Part shown: positions 51,567-61,985 of the stretch, piece after piece
Layout of the letters: each line of letters begins with the position of its first letter
Position numbering within the stretch: the first letter of the stretch is position 1
Assembly (NCBI RefSeq): GCF_963678635.1
Contig: NC_087062.1
Coordinates: 90,433,845 to 90,497,844, forward strand
From: Symsagittifera roscoffensis
Taxonomy: Eukaryota > Xenacoelomorpha > Acoela > Convolutidae
Length of the DNA: 64,000 nt
Direction of reading: 5' to 3'
The notes under the pieces: model-generated
Databases searched by the model: none
What the model was told of the DNA's origin: nothing
What the model saw: the letters and a program-made list of their open reading frames with translations, nothing else
Made by a program: the position numbers and the translations under genes

Positions 51567-54500
51567 AGTGGTAGAACGTTTGCCGTTTCCCTTAAGTTAT
51601 CGACAAAAACTATAACCCGAGCTATGACCCGAACTAATCGAAACCAATCTGAAAACCTGGAAGAATCGATTAAGGGTGTAGTTGAGGGGCTAACCGTTGT
51701 AGCATTACTTTGTTCCATTATTTCGTTGGTCCCCCAAATAGGCTCATTGTTGAGTAGAAATTGTGGTGCATCCAACCAGAGCTTTGCTACGTCTTTAAGT
51801 TCAATTCCTCGTGTAGCACTGTCTGCTGGGTTGAGTCTACCAGGTATGTGTTTCCATTGTTCGGCTTTGCATAAAGTAAGTATTTCACCAACTCTGTTTG
51901 CGCAGTAAGTTTTCAGTTTACCAGGTGAAGCGATCCAGGACAAAACAGTAGTGCTATCCGTCCAAAAGTGAGTGGAGTGGGGCTTTAATCGCATTTCATC
52001 AGTAGCGAACTTGCATAGCCGAGCACCCATAAGGGCGGCTTGTAATTCCAGTTTAGGAATGCTCTCTTGATTCAGTGGTGCTACCTTTGTTCTGGCAATC
52101 AAGAAAGTAGCGTGTATGCCAGAGCTACAAGCAGTTCGGAAGTAGATGCACGTAGCCATTGCGTCTTGCGACGCGTCGCAGAAAATATGAAGCTGTATAT
52201 CACTAGGTGACAGCTGTGGACCAAGTAAGCGCGGCAGTCTAACAGGGGGTACTTGTTTGCATTGGTCAACCCATTTGTCAATTATCGGAACAAAGTCACT
52301 GGGCACAGTTTCGTCCCAAGAGATACCAGACTTCCACAAGTTTTGCAGAAGAATTTTGAGTTTTATGACAAACGGCGCTAGGATGCCTAAGGGGTCGAAA
52401 ACCCTTGCTACTGTAGAGAGAACTGTTCGGAGTGTAGATGATGTAGTATTATTTAGCTTGGTTGTTGGTTGCACGAACATCGTATCGTCAGTTGTGTCCC
52501 ATTTGACACCCAGAACACGATGCACTGTAGCATTAGTAGACACTTCGCCTCCATCAATGGAGTAGATCGCGTCATTAGTGTTAGATACGAACTTAGTTAG
52601 GTTGAATCCCCCCTGTCTTAGGGAGGATTTTAGTTGCGTAGTAGAGTCTCTAGCCTCGTGTGTCGTGTTGAACGAGTGAACGAAGTCGTCCATGTAAAAG
52701 CTTTTGTGAAGCAGTTGAGCAATACTGGGTTTGGTTATGCAGTAATCGGCAGCTGTTTGATGAAGCGCAAAGATGGCAATGGATGGTGAGCATTTTGCAC
52801 CAAAGATAAGTCGCGTGTATTGGTATTGTTTGATACCAATTTTAGTAGGCCAAAGGAAGCGAAGCGCATTTTGATCTTCATCTTTAATACCTATTTGCAT
52901 AAACATACCTTCAATATCCGCTGATACAGCCACAGGTTTTTCCCGGAATCGTAGTAGAAGTCCAAACATGTTGTTCAGGAGGTCAGGTCCAGTTTCGAGG
53001 CAAGAGTTCAGCGAGACGCCTTTGTACGTTGAGGCGGCGTTGGCCACTCTGCGTATCTTTCCGGGCTTGTTTGGATTAGTTACAGGGTGATGTGGGAGGT
53101 ACCAAAGTAATTCAGGTTGTGGGTATTGGAAAGTAACGGGCTTGACGTAGTTATTTTCCAGGTCGGTAGTAAGCGATTTCTCATAGAGTTGCATGGTTTC
53201 AGGGTCTTTTCTGAGCCGTTTTTGTAGCGATAGCAGTTGAGCTTTAGCTACCGGATAATTGTTTGGCAATTTTATTTCGTTTTTCCAGAGCAGATTTATT
53301 TTGTAGCGATCTCCATCGTGCTCAATACTTTTTTCCATAAATCTTAGTTGTCGTTTGCTTTTATCAGAGTATGTAGCTTTGTTATCTTCCTGGATGCCTG
53401 ATCCTTCTACTTTCCAGAAATTTTCCACTAATTCAGTGAGATTAGCGTCTTCTTGATCATTTAAGTCAATGAAGTTAGTTGAGTGTGAACTTGGTCCGGA
53501 ACTATTAGATTTCTGGTTGAGTGGGCCAGTGATCGTCCAACCTAGTAGGTTTTTTACAGCGTAGGGGGTGCCTGTAGGACCTTTTCTGATATCGCGCTCC
53601 GCTATATTCCAGAAAGCATCTACGCCAAGCAAAATTTGAACTGTGTTGTCGCCTAGTTCAGGAAAGTTGACATGTCGAAGGTGATTGTAGAGTGAGCACG
53701 TTTTGTTAAGGTTGTTTGCGTCGATAGCGTCAAAACTCAGAGCTTCAACTGAATAGACTGATTGTAGGGTGAAAGTAGATTTTGTAGCGTTATGTGGTCC
53801 GATACTAAGCCGGACCAGCGAGGAAGACACTTTGTCCTTACTGAAAGCACCTCGTACGCTAAGCTGTAGTTGTTGGCTTGGTTTGCACTGAAGTGTTTCA
53901 GCTGTTTTGCTGAGGATATATGAGCAGCTGCTGCAGTTGTCGAGTATGGCGTAGCAATCTAGTTTGATGCCATTGTTAAACAGTGTTACCGGCATAAATT
54001 GTAACTGATTTCTGATGTTGTTTATATTTTGGATTGGATCCTCAGCTTGTTCCGAGGGCTTGGTTACTGTAGTGCCAAGCTGCATGTTATTTGATTTTTG
54101 GTTGTGCGTTTGAAACGGTTTTTTGTCGATGTGTAGAGTTGAATGGTGTTTCCCTCCGCAGTTGTTGATGAAACATCGCTTAGACGATGTGCATTCACTA
54201 AATCTGTGTTGGCCTAAGCAGTTGAAGCACAGCTTATGTTGCTTCACCAGCTCTGCCCGTTGATCTACGGGAAGTTTCAAAAAGTCCGGACATTTTCCAA
54301 CGTAGTGAACTTGGTTATCTATTGGACATGTTAAAGTTGTTGGTCTTGCTGATATGCCTGAAGATTTGTCGTAGTTTTGCCTGGACATAGAAGTAAATTG
54401 GTTGGGTCGGCTGTCGGGTTGTTGTTGCTTCATAGGTTGGCGATTTCGTCCCGCTTGGTTTGGAGTCGACGGGTCTATGTCCAGGTTCTCGCATGCTCGC

Positions 54501-55738
54501 GAGTAGTTATTGAGGTACTGCGTCAAGTCTTTGAGTGTAGCATAATCGAGATCGTGCAGCACGCAGTGTTCTTCCCACTTCATTATTAGAGTTACTGGGA
54601 GTTTTGATCGAGCAAGTCGAGTCAGGTTACTAGAATTTAGATCAGCGGTGTAGCCGTTGAGTTCGAAATTGTGGATTAGTTTCCGTAGGAAAGCAGCGTA
54701 TCTTATGAAACCCTGTGGTTCGCTTATTATCAATTTGTCAAACTTTTCAAGTTCCCTGATGAACGCTGACACCACATATTTTGGGTTACCGTATCTACGC
54801 ACTAATTCAAGTATTGCCTGTTCATACTGAGAAGAATTGGTTCCGTAGCTCTCTATTAAAGATTTAGCATTATTAGTGCATAATGACTGCAAGTAAGTTA
54901 TTTTTTCAACCGGGCTTAGGCGTGGGTTGTTGCCAATCGCAGTCTGGAAGAGTTCGAACCAGTTGTTCCACTCCAGTGGGTTGCCGTCAAACTTTTGTAG
55001 TTTTATATCTGGCAATTTGAATCCTTTCAAACTGTAGTTGATGGCAGTGGTCGGATGACTGGCAGTGTGGTTGGTGATTTGTCTTTGTTCATTATCGAAA
55101 AGGCTGTTGCGTTGTTGTTCGTGTGATTGTAGGATAGTCCTATGATGGTCGTTAAAGTGGTTGGTAACGAACTGTTCAGATGTAGTAGCAGGACTATTTG
55201 CAATTGAAGTTGTTAGCAGACCATATCGATTATTGCCAGTTGACATCTGGGCTTCAAGTCTTGAGTTGTCGTTCCAAATGTGATTTTCATTGGAAACTGG
55301 TGGAGGCGAGAAGTTGTATCGTAGTGGAGCTCGAAAGTTGAAAGTACACGGGTTTGCAGACGGTGAGACTGATCTGAAATCAGTTGTAGAAGTAGTGATG
55401 ACACCGTTGACTGTGTGATCCATAGCTCTGTTGGTTCCCGGTAGAGGTGGGAAACTGTAGCGTTGGGGAGCGTCTAAGTCGAATGTACTCAAGCCGTAGG
55501 TGGATGTGTAAGTTGAGAAGTCGGCAGCCGTAGTACTGATGAAGTTGTTGGCCAAGTTTTCAGTAGTATTTGAACTTCTTACTGGTACACTAGCTGTTGC
55601 AGATGTGCCTTGCACTCTAAGTGGGCTGTTAGACCTTGTGGAAACTGAACCATCGTTTGTTAGGACCTTTTCGTATTTTCTAACATTGATTAGTAGGTCG
55701 CACTTTCGTTTTCGTAGCGTTGAAGCAGTGTTGAGGCA
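51554..55738 (-). CDS. BEL/Pao gag (main part)-protease-RT-RNase H ORF
   Basis: Open from just after an in-frame TAA (55739-55741) to the TAA at 51554. The first GTG/ATG-type start reported is 55615, but the frame is simply the continuation of gag. Order: Gag core (KLPDIKLQKFDGNPLEWNNW), zinc knuckles (CFNCLGQHRFSEC and a CCHH-like one), retropepsin-like region with ILDNCSSCSYI where D(S/T)G is expected, RT with VSADIEGMF and YMDD (52686-52697), and RNase H with FCDASQDA, ELQAAL and TDSTTVL. The only interruptions are the TAA in gag and the frame change to the integrase. Confidence 0.9.
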   Translation of the reverse strand, partial: CLNTASTLRKRKCDLLINVRKYEKVLTNDGSVSTRSNSPLRVQGTSATASVPVRSSNTTENLANNFISTTAADFSTYTSTYGLSTFDLDAPQRYSFPPLPGTNRAMDHTVNGVITTSTTDFRSVSPSANPCTFNFRAPLRYNFSPPPVSNENHIWNDNSRLEAQMSTGNNRYGLLTTSIANSPATTSEQFVTNHFNDHHRTILQSHEQQRNSLFDNEQRQITNHTASHPTTAINYSLKGFKLPDIKLQKFDGNPLEWNNWFELFQTAIGNNPRLSPVEKITYLQSLCTNNAKSLIESYGTNSSQYEQAILELVRRYGNPKYVVSAFIRELEKFDKLIISEPQGFIRYAAFLRKLIHNFELNGYTADLNSSNLTRLARSKLPVTLIMKWEEHCVLHDLDYATLKDLTQYLNNYSRACENLDIDPSTPNQAGRNRQPMKQQQPDSRPNQFTSMSRQNYDKSSGISARPTTLTCPIDNQVHYVGKCPDFLKLPVDQRAELVKQHKLCFNCLGQHRFSECTSSKRCFINNCGGKHHSTLHIDKKPFQTHNQKSNNMQLGTTVTKPSEQAEDPIQNINNIRNQLQFMPVTLFNNGIKLDCYAILDNCSSCSYILSKTAETLQCKPSQQLQLSVRGAFSKDKVSSSLVRLSIGPHNATKSTFTLQSVYSVEALSFDAIDANNLNKTCSLYNHLRHVNFPELGDNTVQILLGVDAFWNIAERDIRKGPTGTPYAVKNLLGWTITGPLNQKSNSSGPSSHSTNFIDLNDQEDANLTELVENFWKVEGSGIQEDNKATYSDKSKRQLRFMEKSIEHDGDRYKINLLWKNEIKLPNNYPVAKAQLLSLQKRLRKDPETMQLYEKSLTTDLENNYVKPVTFQYPQPELLWYLPHHPVTNPNKPGKIRRVANAASTYKGVSLNSCLETGPDLLNNMFGLLLRFREKPVAVSADIEGMFMQIGIKDEDQNALRFLWPTKIGIKQYQYTRLIFGAKCSPSIAIFALHQTAADYCITKPSIAQLLHKSFYMDDFVHSFNTTHEARDSTTQLKSSLRQGGFNLTKFVSNTNDAIYSIDGGEVSTNATVHRVLGVKWDTTDDTMFVQPTTKLNNTTSSTLRTVLSTVARVFDPLGILAPFVIKLKILLQNLWKSGISWDETVPSDFVPIIDKWVDQCKQVPPVRLPRLLGPQLSPSDIQLHIFCDASQDAMATCIYFRTACSSGIHATFLIARTKVAPLNQESIPKLELQAALMGARLCKFATDEMRLKPHSTHFWTDSTTVLSWIASPGKLKTYCANRVGEILTLCKAEQWKHIPGRLNPADSATRGIELKDVAKLWLDAPQFLLNNEPIWGTNEIMEQSNATTVSPSTTPLIDSSRFSDWFRLVRVIARVIVFVDNLRETANVLPLWKT

Positions 55739-55957
55739 TTATTGTGCTTCCTGAGTAGAAAACGCGGCTAAGTCGTCTGCGAGCGTATCAAGCAGATCAA
55801 AACAAGTGGTTATCTCCTCAAAACTGAGTTTAACGTACTCGATTTCGCTTGAGTTGGCTATTTGCCTCGTTACTTCTTCCTCAAGCTCCTCGAAAGTACT
55901 GTAGCGGCGTCTCCATTGATTGAGTAGCTGTTGTAAGGTCGGCTTTGTTGGAGCCAT
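55739..55957 (-). CDS. BEL/Pao gag N-terminus, ended by in-frame TAA
   Basis: A 72-codon ORF beginning MAPTKPTLQQLLNQWRRRY, a typical BEL Gag start. It stops at TAA and the same frame resumes at once without another stop until 51554. The TAA is therefore either a point mutation in this copy or a site of readthrough. Confidence 0.8.
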   Translation of the reverse strand: MAPTKPTLQQLLNQWRRRYSTFEELEEEVTRQIANSSEIEYVKLSFEEITTCFDLLDTLADDLAAFSTQEAQ

Positions 55958-56709
55958 TCAAGAAAGTAGTACAAAGAGTAGAAAATATGTATTAAAAGTT
56001 TACGAGCTCGGATGGCAGCGATCGCAAAGTAGTTCCGGTAATGAAGCTTTTTTCTGAGCTTTCTCAAGGTTTTTACTATAAGTTACGTTTAATTTTTTGT
56101 TAAAGTCAACCAGCCAGAGGGTTAAACCGGTGGTTAATTAAACAAAGTGAGCTACAGCTCACGCAGTTATGAGCTTTTTAATTATGGTTAAGGACTAAGC
56201 GGTGAAACTTAATTTTGAGACTTTCAAAATTTTTGTAGAAAGTTTTGTAGATGTGGCTAGTAAAACCTTTTGTAGTTATGGGTTTAAAGAAAACGTTTCA
56301 GAAAAAATGGGCCTTTGAAAATTCGCAGCAGCTAGTTTTGGGCTAAAAGATTTTGGCTATCGGGTTTTGGCTATCAGTATTTTTTTTGTGTGTGTTTAGG
56401 TACTACCTTAATACCCCGAGGATTAAAATCAAATTGACCAATTCAGCACTAAGATTTCACATTGGAGGTTGTAGATTTCGTAAAAAAAAACTGTACGAAA
56501 GCTTAGCACAATTAAAAAATCTAGCACAGTGTGGGTTTTGGCTGACAAGTACAAGCACAATTATTTATGATTGAGGGGGAGATTTACTGAAAATTTTATT
56601 CAGGCCTGTTTTTTTCAGTTTTTGGTCTAGAAGTTTTGTAGATTGACTATAGTTTTCAAGCATAAGCACAAAATGGATGTGAAAAAAATGTTTTTGAAAT
56701 GGATCTAGC

Positions 56710-56918
56710 CTGACTTGGCACTTGAGGTAGACCGGCACTTGGGCTCTGACTATGGCACTTTTGGTAGACCGGCACTTGGGCTCTGACTATGGTACTTGGT
56801 AGACCGGCACTTGGGCTCTGACTATGGCACTTGGTAGACCGGCACTTGGGCTCTGACTATGGCACTTTTGGTAGATTGGCACTTGGGCTCTGACTATGGC
56901 ACTTGAGGTAGAACCGCT
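56710..56918 (-). repeat. ~40-bp tandem repeat in BEL leader
   Basis: Five copies of CACTTGGGCTCTGACTATGG plus (T/C)ACTT(TT)GGTAGACCGG (plus-strand reading), period 38-42 bp, between the primer-binding site and gag. It is much more GC-rich than its surroundings. Confidence 0.85.
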
Positions 56919-57006
56919 GGTTGGGTCCTGGGCTGCGCCTTGAAGTTGAGGGGGGCTGAGTTGTCCCTGTTGACTTACTGTAGACTTCGATATCTTTTTC
57001 AATTTT

Positions 57007-57014
57007 GGTCGCCA
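57007..57014 (-). promoter_or_regulatory. primer-binding site TGGCGACC
   Basis: On the minus strand TGGCGACC lies two bases after the 5' LTR. It begins with TGG, complementary to a tRNA CCA end, as expected for a minus-strand primer site. Confidence 0.75.
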
Positions 57015-57016
57015 AA

Positions 57017-57164
57017 TATTCAAGACAATTTGATGAACATATCTTGAATGTCACTTTGTTGAAGTCAAATTTATTACTCATTTGTTCGGAACAAATCATG
57101 CTATTATTAAAAGATTTTACCGCATTTTTCTTTAATTCATGTGAGACAATTCATGTCATGAATA
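57017..57164 (-). repeat. BEL/Pao 5' LTR (148 bp)
   Basis: Upstream LTR of the minus-strand element. Same length as the other copy with one substitution, followed outward by CCGAT. Confidence 0.92.
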
Positions 57165-57169
57165 CCGAT

Positions 57170-58139
57170 CATAGCAAAAAATTTGATTTAGAAAGTTTTT
57201 TTTTCCGACAAGGATGCTTGAAGTTTGAATTATTTTACCGTACAATACAAAATGTTCAATAATTCAACTTCGACCGGAGAATTTCCCAAAGAGTAGTAAT
57301 ACTCAACAAGCGGGACAGCTAAACGGTGAAATGAAGCGTGCTCAACAAAAGTGAATGTGAATTGCAAAACAAATCAAATATTGTTTGATTATCGTCAAAA
57401 TATAGTTGCAAAAAGTTTTTGACAATGTTTTGGTTTTCTGTAAAACCCATTTTGTCAAGGTTTACAGACGTAAGCAAGCTTTCCTGCAAAAAAATTATGC
57501 AATTAAAAGGAATAGTTTCTGGGACTTCTTCATAATTAGTCCGACAAGAAATCGAAGGCAAATTGCCTTTGGATCTAATACGTGTTTGATCTGCATTCCC
57601 TAATTCAATATCAAGTTTTTTCATACTATTTTTGACTGGCATTGACTTGAACAGGGTTTTGAAAACTTAACAGCAAAAAATTTCAAAAGTGAAAAGAATG
57701 TCGTTTAAAAATAAAGCCCTAGTTATTTTTTTGCATTTTGTAAACTGTCTCAAAATAAATTTTGCGTGTGCAACCAAACACCAATCTAACATATTGTATT
57801 TTAATTCTAGCATTAGAAAAAAAGGACCCCTCAGTTTATTGAAGAGTGATGTCTAACCTTGTAAGCTCCACCACGGACTTTTGCTAAGTTTGTTAACAAC
57901 TTTTTGAGCAAGATACATGAAAAGTAAATTTTCATCATTCAAATTACATAAAAATTTGCTTCAAATAAACCTTTATTTATCCAAAAAAAATCTAAGTCAG
58001 CCGATTTTTCCCCAAAATTCATCTATTGACATTTTGACTCAATGATAACTAAGCAGTAGTGTTCAGAGAAGTTTTTCCAGAGTTTTAGATTTTCAATAAA
58101 AAAATTCATGCTCATCCCGATCTTTATTTAATGGTTGCT
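57170..58139. other. no gene recognised
   Basis: The 107-codon minus-strand frame at 57319-57642 has no identifiable domain. The rest is AT-rich. Confidence 0.35.
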
Positions 58140-58735
58140 TAAAGCTAGGAATGACCATTCTTGAGAAAAGCCAGTATCTTCCGGCATTTCATAACCTTAT
58201 TGTTAGAAAAACACTTACCGATATTAATACTGCTGATCATGATAAGCCAAAACAGCCTAGTAAGTCAAAGAAAAGTGATGACAAAGTTTTTGCTTTTATT
58301 CAGTATCGTGGTTACGTTACCGACATTTTATGAGAAAAATTTGTTTTCGGTGACATTCCAGATCAGTTTATTTTTCTTTCTGAGAAGCTATGTCAATATG
58401 TGTCCGCGCTTAATGAGCCTTTCCTTTATTGTACCGATTTCGTGTTGTATATAAAGTTACTTGTGTGGGCTGCACCACCTCATATGTCGGGCAAACTGTC
58501 CGTCATCGTCCGAATCGTCTTCGGGAACATAGTGACAAGGCTGCTTGACTTCGAAAAAATTTAGATGCTTGTAATAATTCAAAATGAACAGTTACGTTAG
58601 CGCAAAAATTAATGAAAGCATCAACAGTCTGTCAACTCTTTTATCATTAGAAGCTCTGAGTATTTCCCAGATACTACCATCCGTCAATTCTCGCGACGAG
58701 TTTAAATCAAATGACTTCTTGGTGAGATTCTATTG
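58140..58735 (+). mobile_element. Penelope-like element fragment (GIY-YIG)
   Basis: Reading across frameshifts and stops gives a typical end of a Penelope-like retroelement: AFIQYRGYVTDIL, then YKVTCVGCTTSYVGQTV followed by RLREHSDKAA (GIY-YIG nuclease core with its Cys pair, near 58443-58550), then ALSISQILPSVNSRDEF near the 3' end. The reverse transcriptase portion is missing. Pseudogenic. Confidence 0.7.
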
Positions 58736-58759
58736 ACTCGAATAGGGGCGCGCGTGGTT

Positions 58760-60540
58760 CAGTATTGCTGCAACTTCGTTATAGTTTTTATGAAATTACT
58801 TTCTGGTGCTACTGGTGTGTGTACGCTTTTTGCTCTTCTTACAGTGTTCATTTGTTCTTCAGATATGCCCTGATGATGAGTTTTGTTTCCCGAAATGCAT
58901 TGACATCTTACATCATTTTGTTATTTATGAAAAAAGTCATTGTGCAGCTATTCAGCATGGAAAATTGTAGGATCGTCTGCAAACAACGCAGTCTCAACTT
59001 CTTTGCAAGACAATGTCAATTCTATGATATACACAAAAGTAGCGGTCCTAATAGTGAGCCTTTGCGGTACACCACTCGAAATTGGTATCTTCTCAGTTTT
59101 TTTGCCATTTTTTTGACATGTTGACATCTATCAGCAAAATAAATTTTTTACAGGTTCAAAGTTTTTCTGCGAAATTTAATATAATCCAGCTTTGCTAAAT
59201 ATTTATAATGATTTACAGTGTCGAACGCTTTTTCAAGTCAATATACATGAAAAAAAAACCAAAAATTTGTTAGTCAGTTGCGTCACGCAGGAATTCAATG
59301 AATTTCTTTAGTGCAGACGTTTTAAGTTGAAATGCAAATTGTTTATGTCTTTGCAAAATGTTTTCAATATTTGCTAGTTTTTCAATTCTGATTAGCTTGT
59401 GTACTAGATTGCGCTGTTTTATGAATTAACCACAATTTTTTTCGGTAGAACCACAAATCTAAACACAGAAAATTTTTTTGATTCACAAGAGCACATCTGA
59501 CAATTTTGCTTTGTTTAGTTTTTCTGCTTCTTATTTTTTACAACAGAGCAAATTTAATGATCAAGAAAGCAGACAGGTCAACTCAATTTTTGTATAGATA
59601 TCAACATTTTCTGAATTTTTTGTGCTCTTTCATACAATATGAATGAAAACTTCAGGACTTCATTTTTATCGTTTACAAAACCAAAACTTAGAAATGTCCT
59701 TTTTTGTTAAAGCTACAGAACTCGCTGAGTAATTTAATTTGAGAGCAAAGTGATCACAATTAAACGTTCTGGCGTTCATACAAAATGTAAGTCATGATTT
59801 GAGCGATGCAGAACTTGGTAATCTAGTTACCCGGGTGAGCGATTTGTTGAGAATCACAGCTATGGACTAAGTGTAGATATTTCAATGAACAACCCTTAGC
59901 CTGCAGAGAAATCACAATAAAATCTCGACACAACAGTTTTGTGCTTAAGGCATGTCAAATCGGATGAAAGTCTTGCAAAAGAGTTCAATAAGCAATCAAT
60001 TTTAATTGACAGTTGACGATAAACCACGCAAAATCATCTTTTAATTCAATGGTTATTCCTAAAAATTCTAAATCACAATCGAATCGATTGAGTACGTAAT
60101 TGAAGTCATCACGTATGTTGAAAGCTCCACCTCCACCCCTCTGACGTTTTATCATCAAATTTTTAATTAAATACTTCAAATGATCATCGGTGCATTTAAA
60201 AAAAAATCAACAAAATAATCTCCAAAAAAACCAGATCACCCTCGATAATACCAGTAATGATGAATTATTAAGCAAAAAAATGTTCTCTCTTACGCTATTT
60301 AGACTGTAGGAGAGATTTATATAGCATGATTTTTTTATACAGGTTTTGGTACCACCGTTTTGATCATCGTCAATGATTTCCGTCGATAATCTTGCAGTTG
60401 TACCTCGAATCTGTTTTGCTGTCTTTTTTATGCCCCAACTATTGAGCTTTTCTGGCGATAGTTCTTTGCCTTTCTCATTTCGCTGTTTTTTTTTTTCGAA
60501 AAAACAACGTTTGGTTTTGTTTCTTAACGGCACTGTTTTG
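58760..60540 (-). mobile_element. decayed LINE (endonuclease + RT remains)
   Basis: On the minus strand, 59985-60179 reads as an APE-type endonuclease segment (RQRGGGGAFNIRDDFNYVL...LEFLGITIEL), with an upstream INLSYSLNSVREN block near 60300. Further on are RT motifs: YIDLKK, a frame change, AFDTVNHYKYLAKL near 59190-59240, then GSLLGPLLL and LFADDPTIF near 58960-59080. Several frameshifts and stops make it non-functional. The order EN then RT fits a CR1/jockey-like non-LTR element. Confidence 0.7.
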
Positions 60541-60549
60541 AGTTATGTA

Positions 60550-61601
60550 TAGGTTACTGTACTCATAGAGTAATTTCAGATAAGGTACACTGTCTGCTCG
60601 TCACGCTATCTTATTTTCGGCCGGATAGATTCGTGCATCTTCTTAGTCTAATACCTATCTTAATCTTACTCTTATATCTCCTAGTCTCAATAGATCTAGT
60701 GTACGCCGGTTAGCGCGAGTTAGTTCCAGAATGAGAACAACTGTATTCTAAGTTTAGTTCAAATTGTTCTGGTGTTGCAACTACAAGTAGTTTCAACACT
60801 TTACAAATAAATAGGTTGTTAGTTTGATGAAGCATGATTGGTTAGTATTTAATATTTTATAGAGATAAAATATCATAATAATAACCAATGATAAATAATA
60901 GTTTAGATCTGGTGCCACCCATCCGGGGTTTAGAGAGTTTTAGTTTTTGTTCTTTGTCATTCATCTGCGATGGAGGATGGATGAAGTTTGTTTGTACACG
61001 CGAGCATCATTTCTGTTCCGTTCTTGAAGAAGAAAGCTCCAGGAAGCTGGAATCAGGGATATCAGTTGTCATTCGACAATTGTTGTTGATCACGATCGTT
61101 TCGGGAGATTGTATCATGATTTCTGATTGATTGCGGTGAGTGCAGATCTGGTTAAAATGAACTGTGTTATTCTCAATCTCGTCAGGGAACGGCAGTTAGT
61201 TCGAATTTGGATGCAATGCCTGGTGACTTGGATCTGAACGTATGTTGAACATCGAGATGGCCATTGTTCTGTTGCAATGGATTTCCTTTTCTGCGATGCC
61301 AAGTCGTACTCTAAATCCATTTAGTGTAGTGACTCTAAGCAGCATGTCAGGTGGGTTTTGCCATTCCGTAGTTGGAGTGTGATTGGGTTGTCAAATTTCT
61401 TGCTGCTCGTCTTTGGGCTATTTGTAATCTATATACTGAATTATATCATTTACATATACAAATCTTTGTTAATCTTGTTTTTTAGTTATGATCTTTTTAT
61501 TAGTTTTTATCGCAAAAGCGTTATTTTTTAGTTCGGTTATTTTTAAGAACTACTCACACTTGAGTAACTCTCGTCAAAAATAGTGTCGTGGGTGTCACAA
61601 A
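60550..61601 (-). repeat. candidate 3' LTR of an LTR element
   Basis: On the minus strand the segment begins TGTGACACCCACGACAC, contains TCTCTATAAAATATT as a TATA-like site near 60860, and could end at ACATAACTCA near 60550 (TG...CA). A short coding-like stretch (EEDVLSMLYSRPHPPCYIHAL) ends right before it. The partner LTR would lie beyond 64000, so this cannot be confirmed here. Confidence 0.35.
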
Positions 61602-61724
61602 GCGTGGATGTAGCACGGTGGGTGAGGCCGGCTATAGAGCATGCTCAGGACGTCCTCTTCTGGTGGGTTAGGCCAGAAGTGAGGGTATAATTTTGTGCTC
61701 TTTTTTGGAGGTCCCTGTGTTAGT

Positions 61725-61985
61725 TCAATCTTTCATGCCATTTAATACAACTAGTGTTTTCTTTTGTTGTATTAGTTTTGTCTTTTCCTCAAAAATCAAA
61801 TTGTTTGTTTTGGGTTTGTCTTTCGACTTTTTGGCGTTTTGTTCTTTTGTGTTCAGACTTAAGAGTAATTTATCCAGTTTGGGTACCGTGAGTTTTCTTT
61901 TCTTAGTCATGCTGTTAGGTTGTGGTTTATGGTATTTATTAAGCTGGCGTTGGTTAGTTTGGATTATTATATAATTCCTTACCAA
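61725..61985 (-). CDS. small Lys-rich ORF, unrecognised
   Basis: 86 codons; an internal Met at about 61909 starts a 61-residue Lys-rich segment (MTKKRKLTVPKLDKLLLSLN...). No family recognised. It lies between the A/C-rich ORFs and the candidate LTR, so it may belong to the same element or be chance. Confidence 0.3.
   Translation of the reverse strand: MVRNYIIIQTNQRQLNKYHKPQPNSMTKKRKLTVPKLDKLLLSLNTKEQNAKKSKDKPKTNNLIFEEKTKLIQQKKTLVVLNGMKD

Larger units (their letters stand above)
49960..57164 (-). mobile_element. complete BEL/Pao LTR retrotransposon, 7.2 kb
   Basis: Two 148-bp LTRs (49960-50107 and 57017-57164) differ at one base by eye (G/A in TTGTTG(G/A)AGTC). Both run TATTC...GAATA. A perfect 5-bp duplication CCGAT flanks the element (49955-49959, 57165-57169). 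The primer-binding site TGGCGACC is on the minus strand two bases inside the 5' LTR. Gene order Gag, protease, RT, RNase H, integrase is typical of BEL/Pao. One in-frame stop and one frameshift interrupt the polyprotein. The near-identical LTRs mark a very recent insertion. Confidence 0.93.

Noticed and set aside
51580-51600. GGGAAAC as the programmed -1 slippery site of the BEL element
   Set aside because: The heptamer is not in the X XXY YYZ phase relative to the pol frame, so it cannot act as a classical -1 site.
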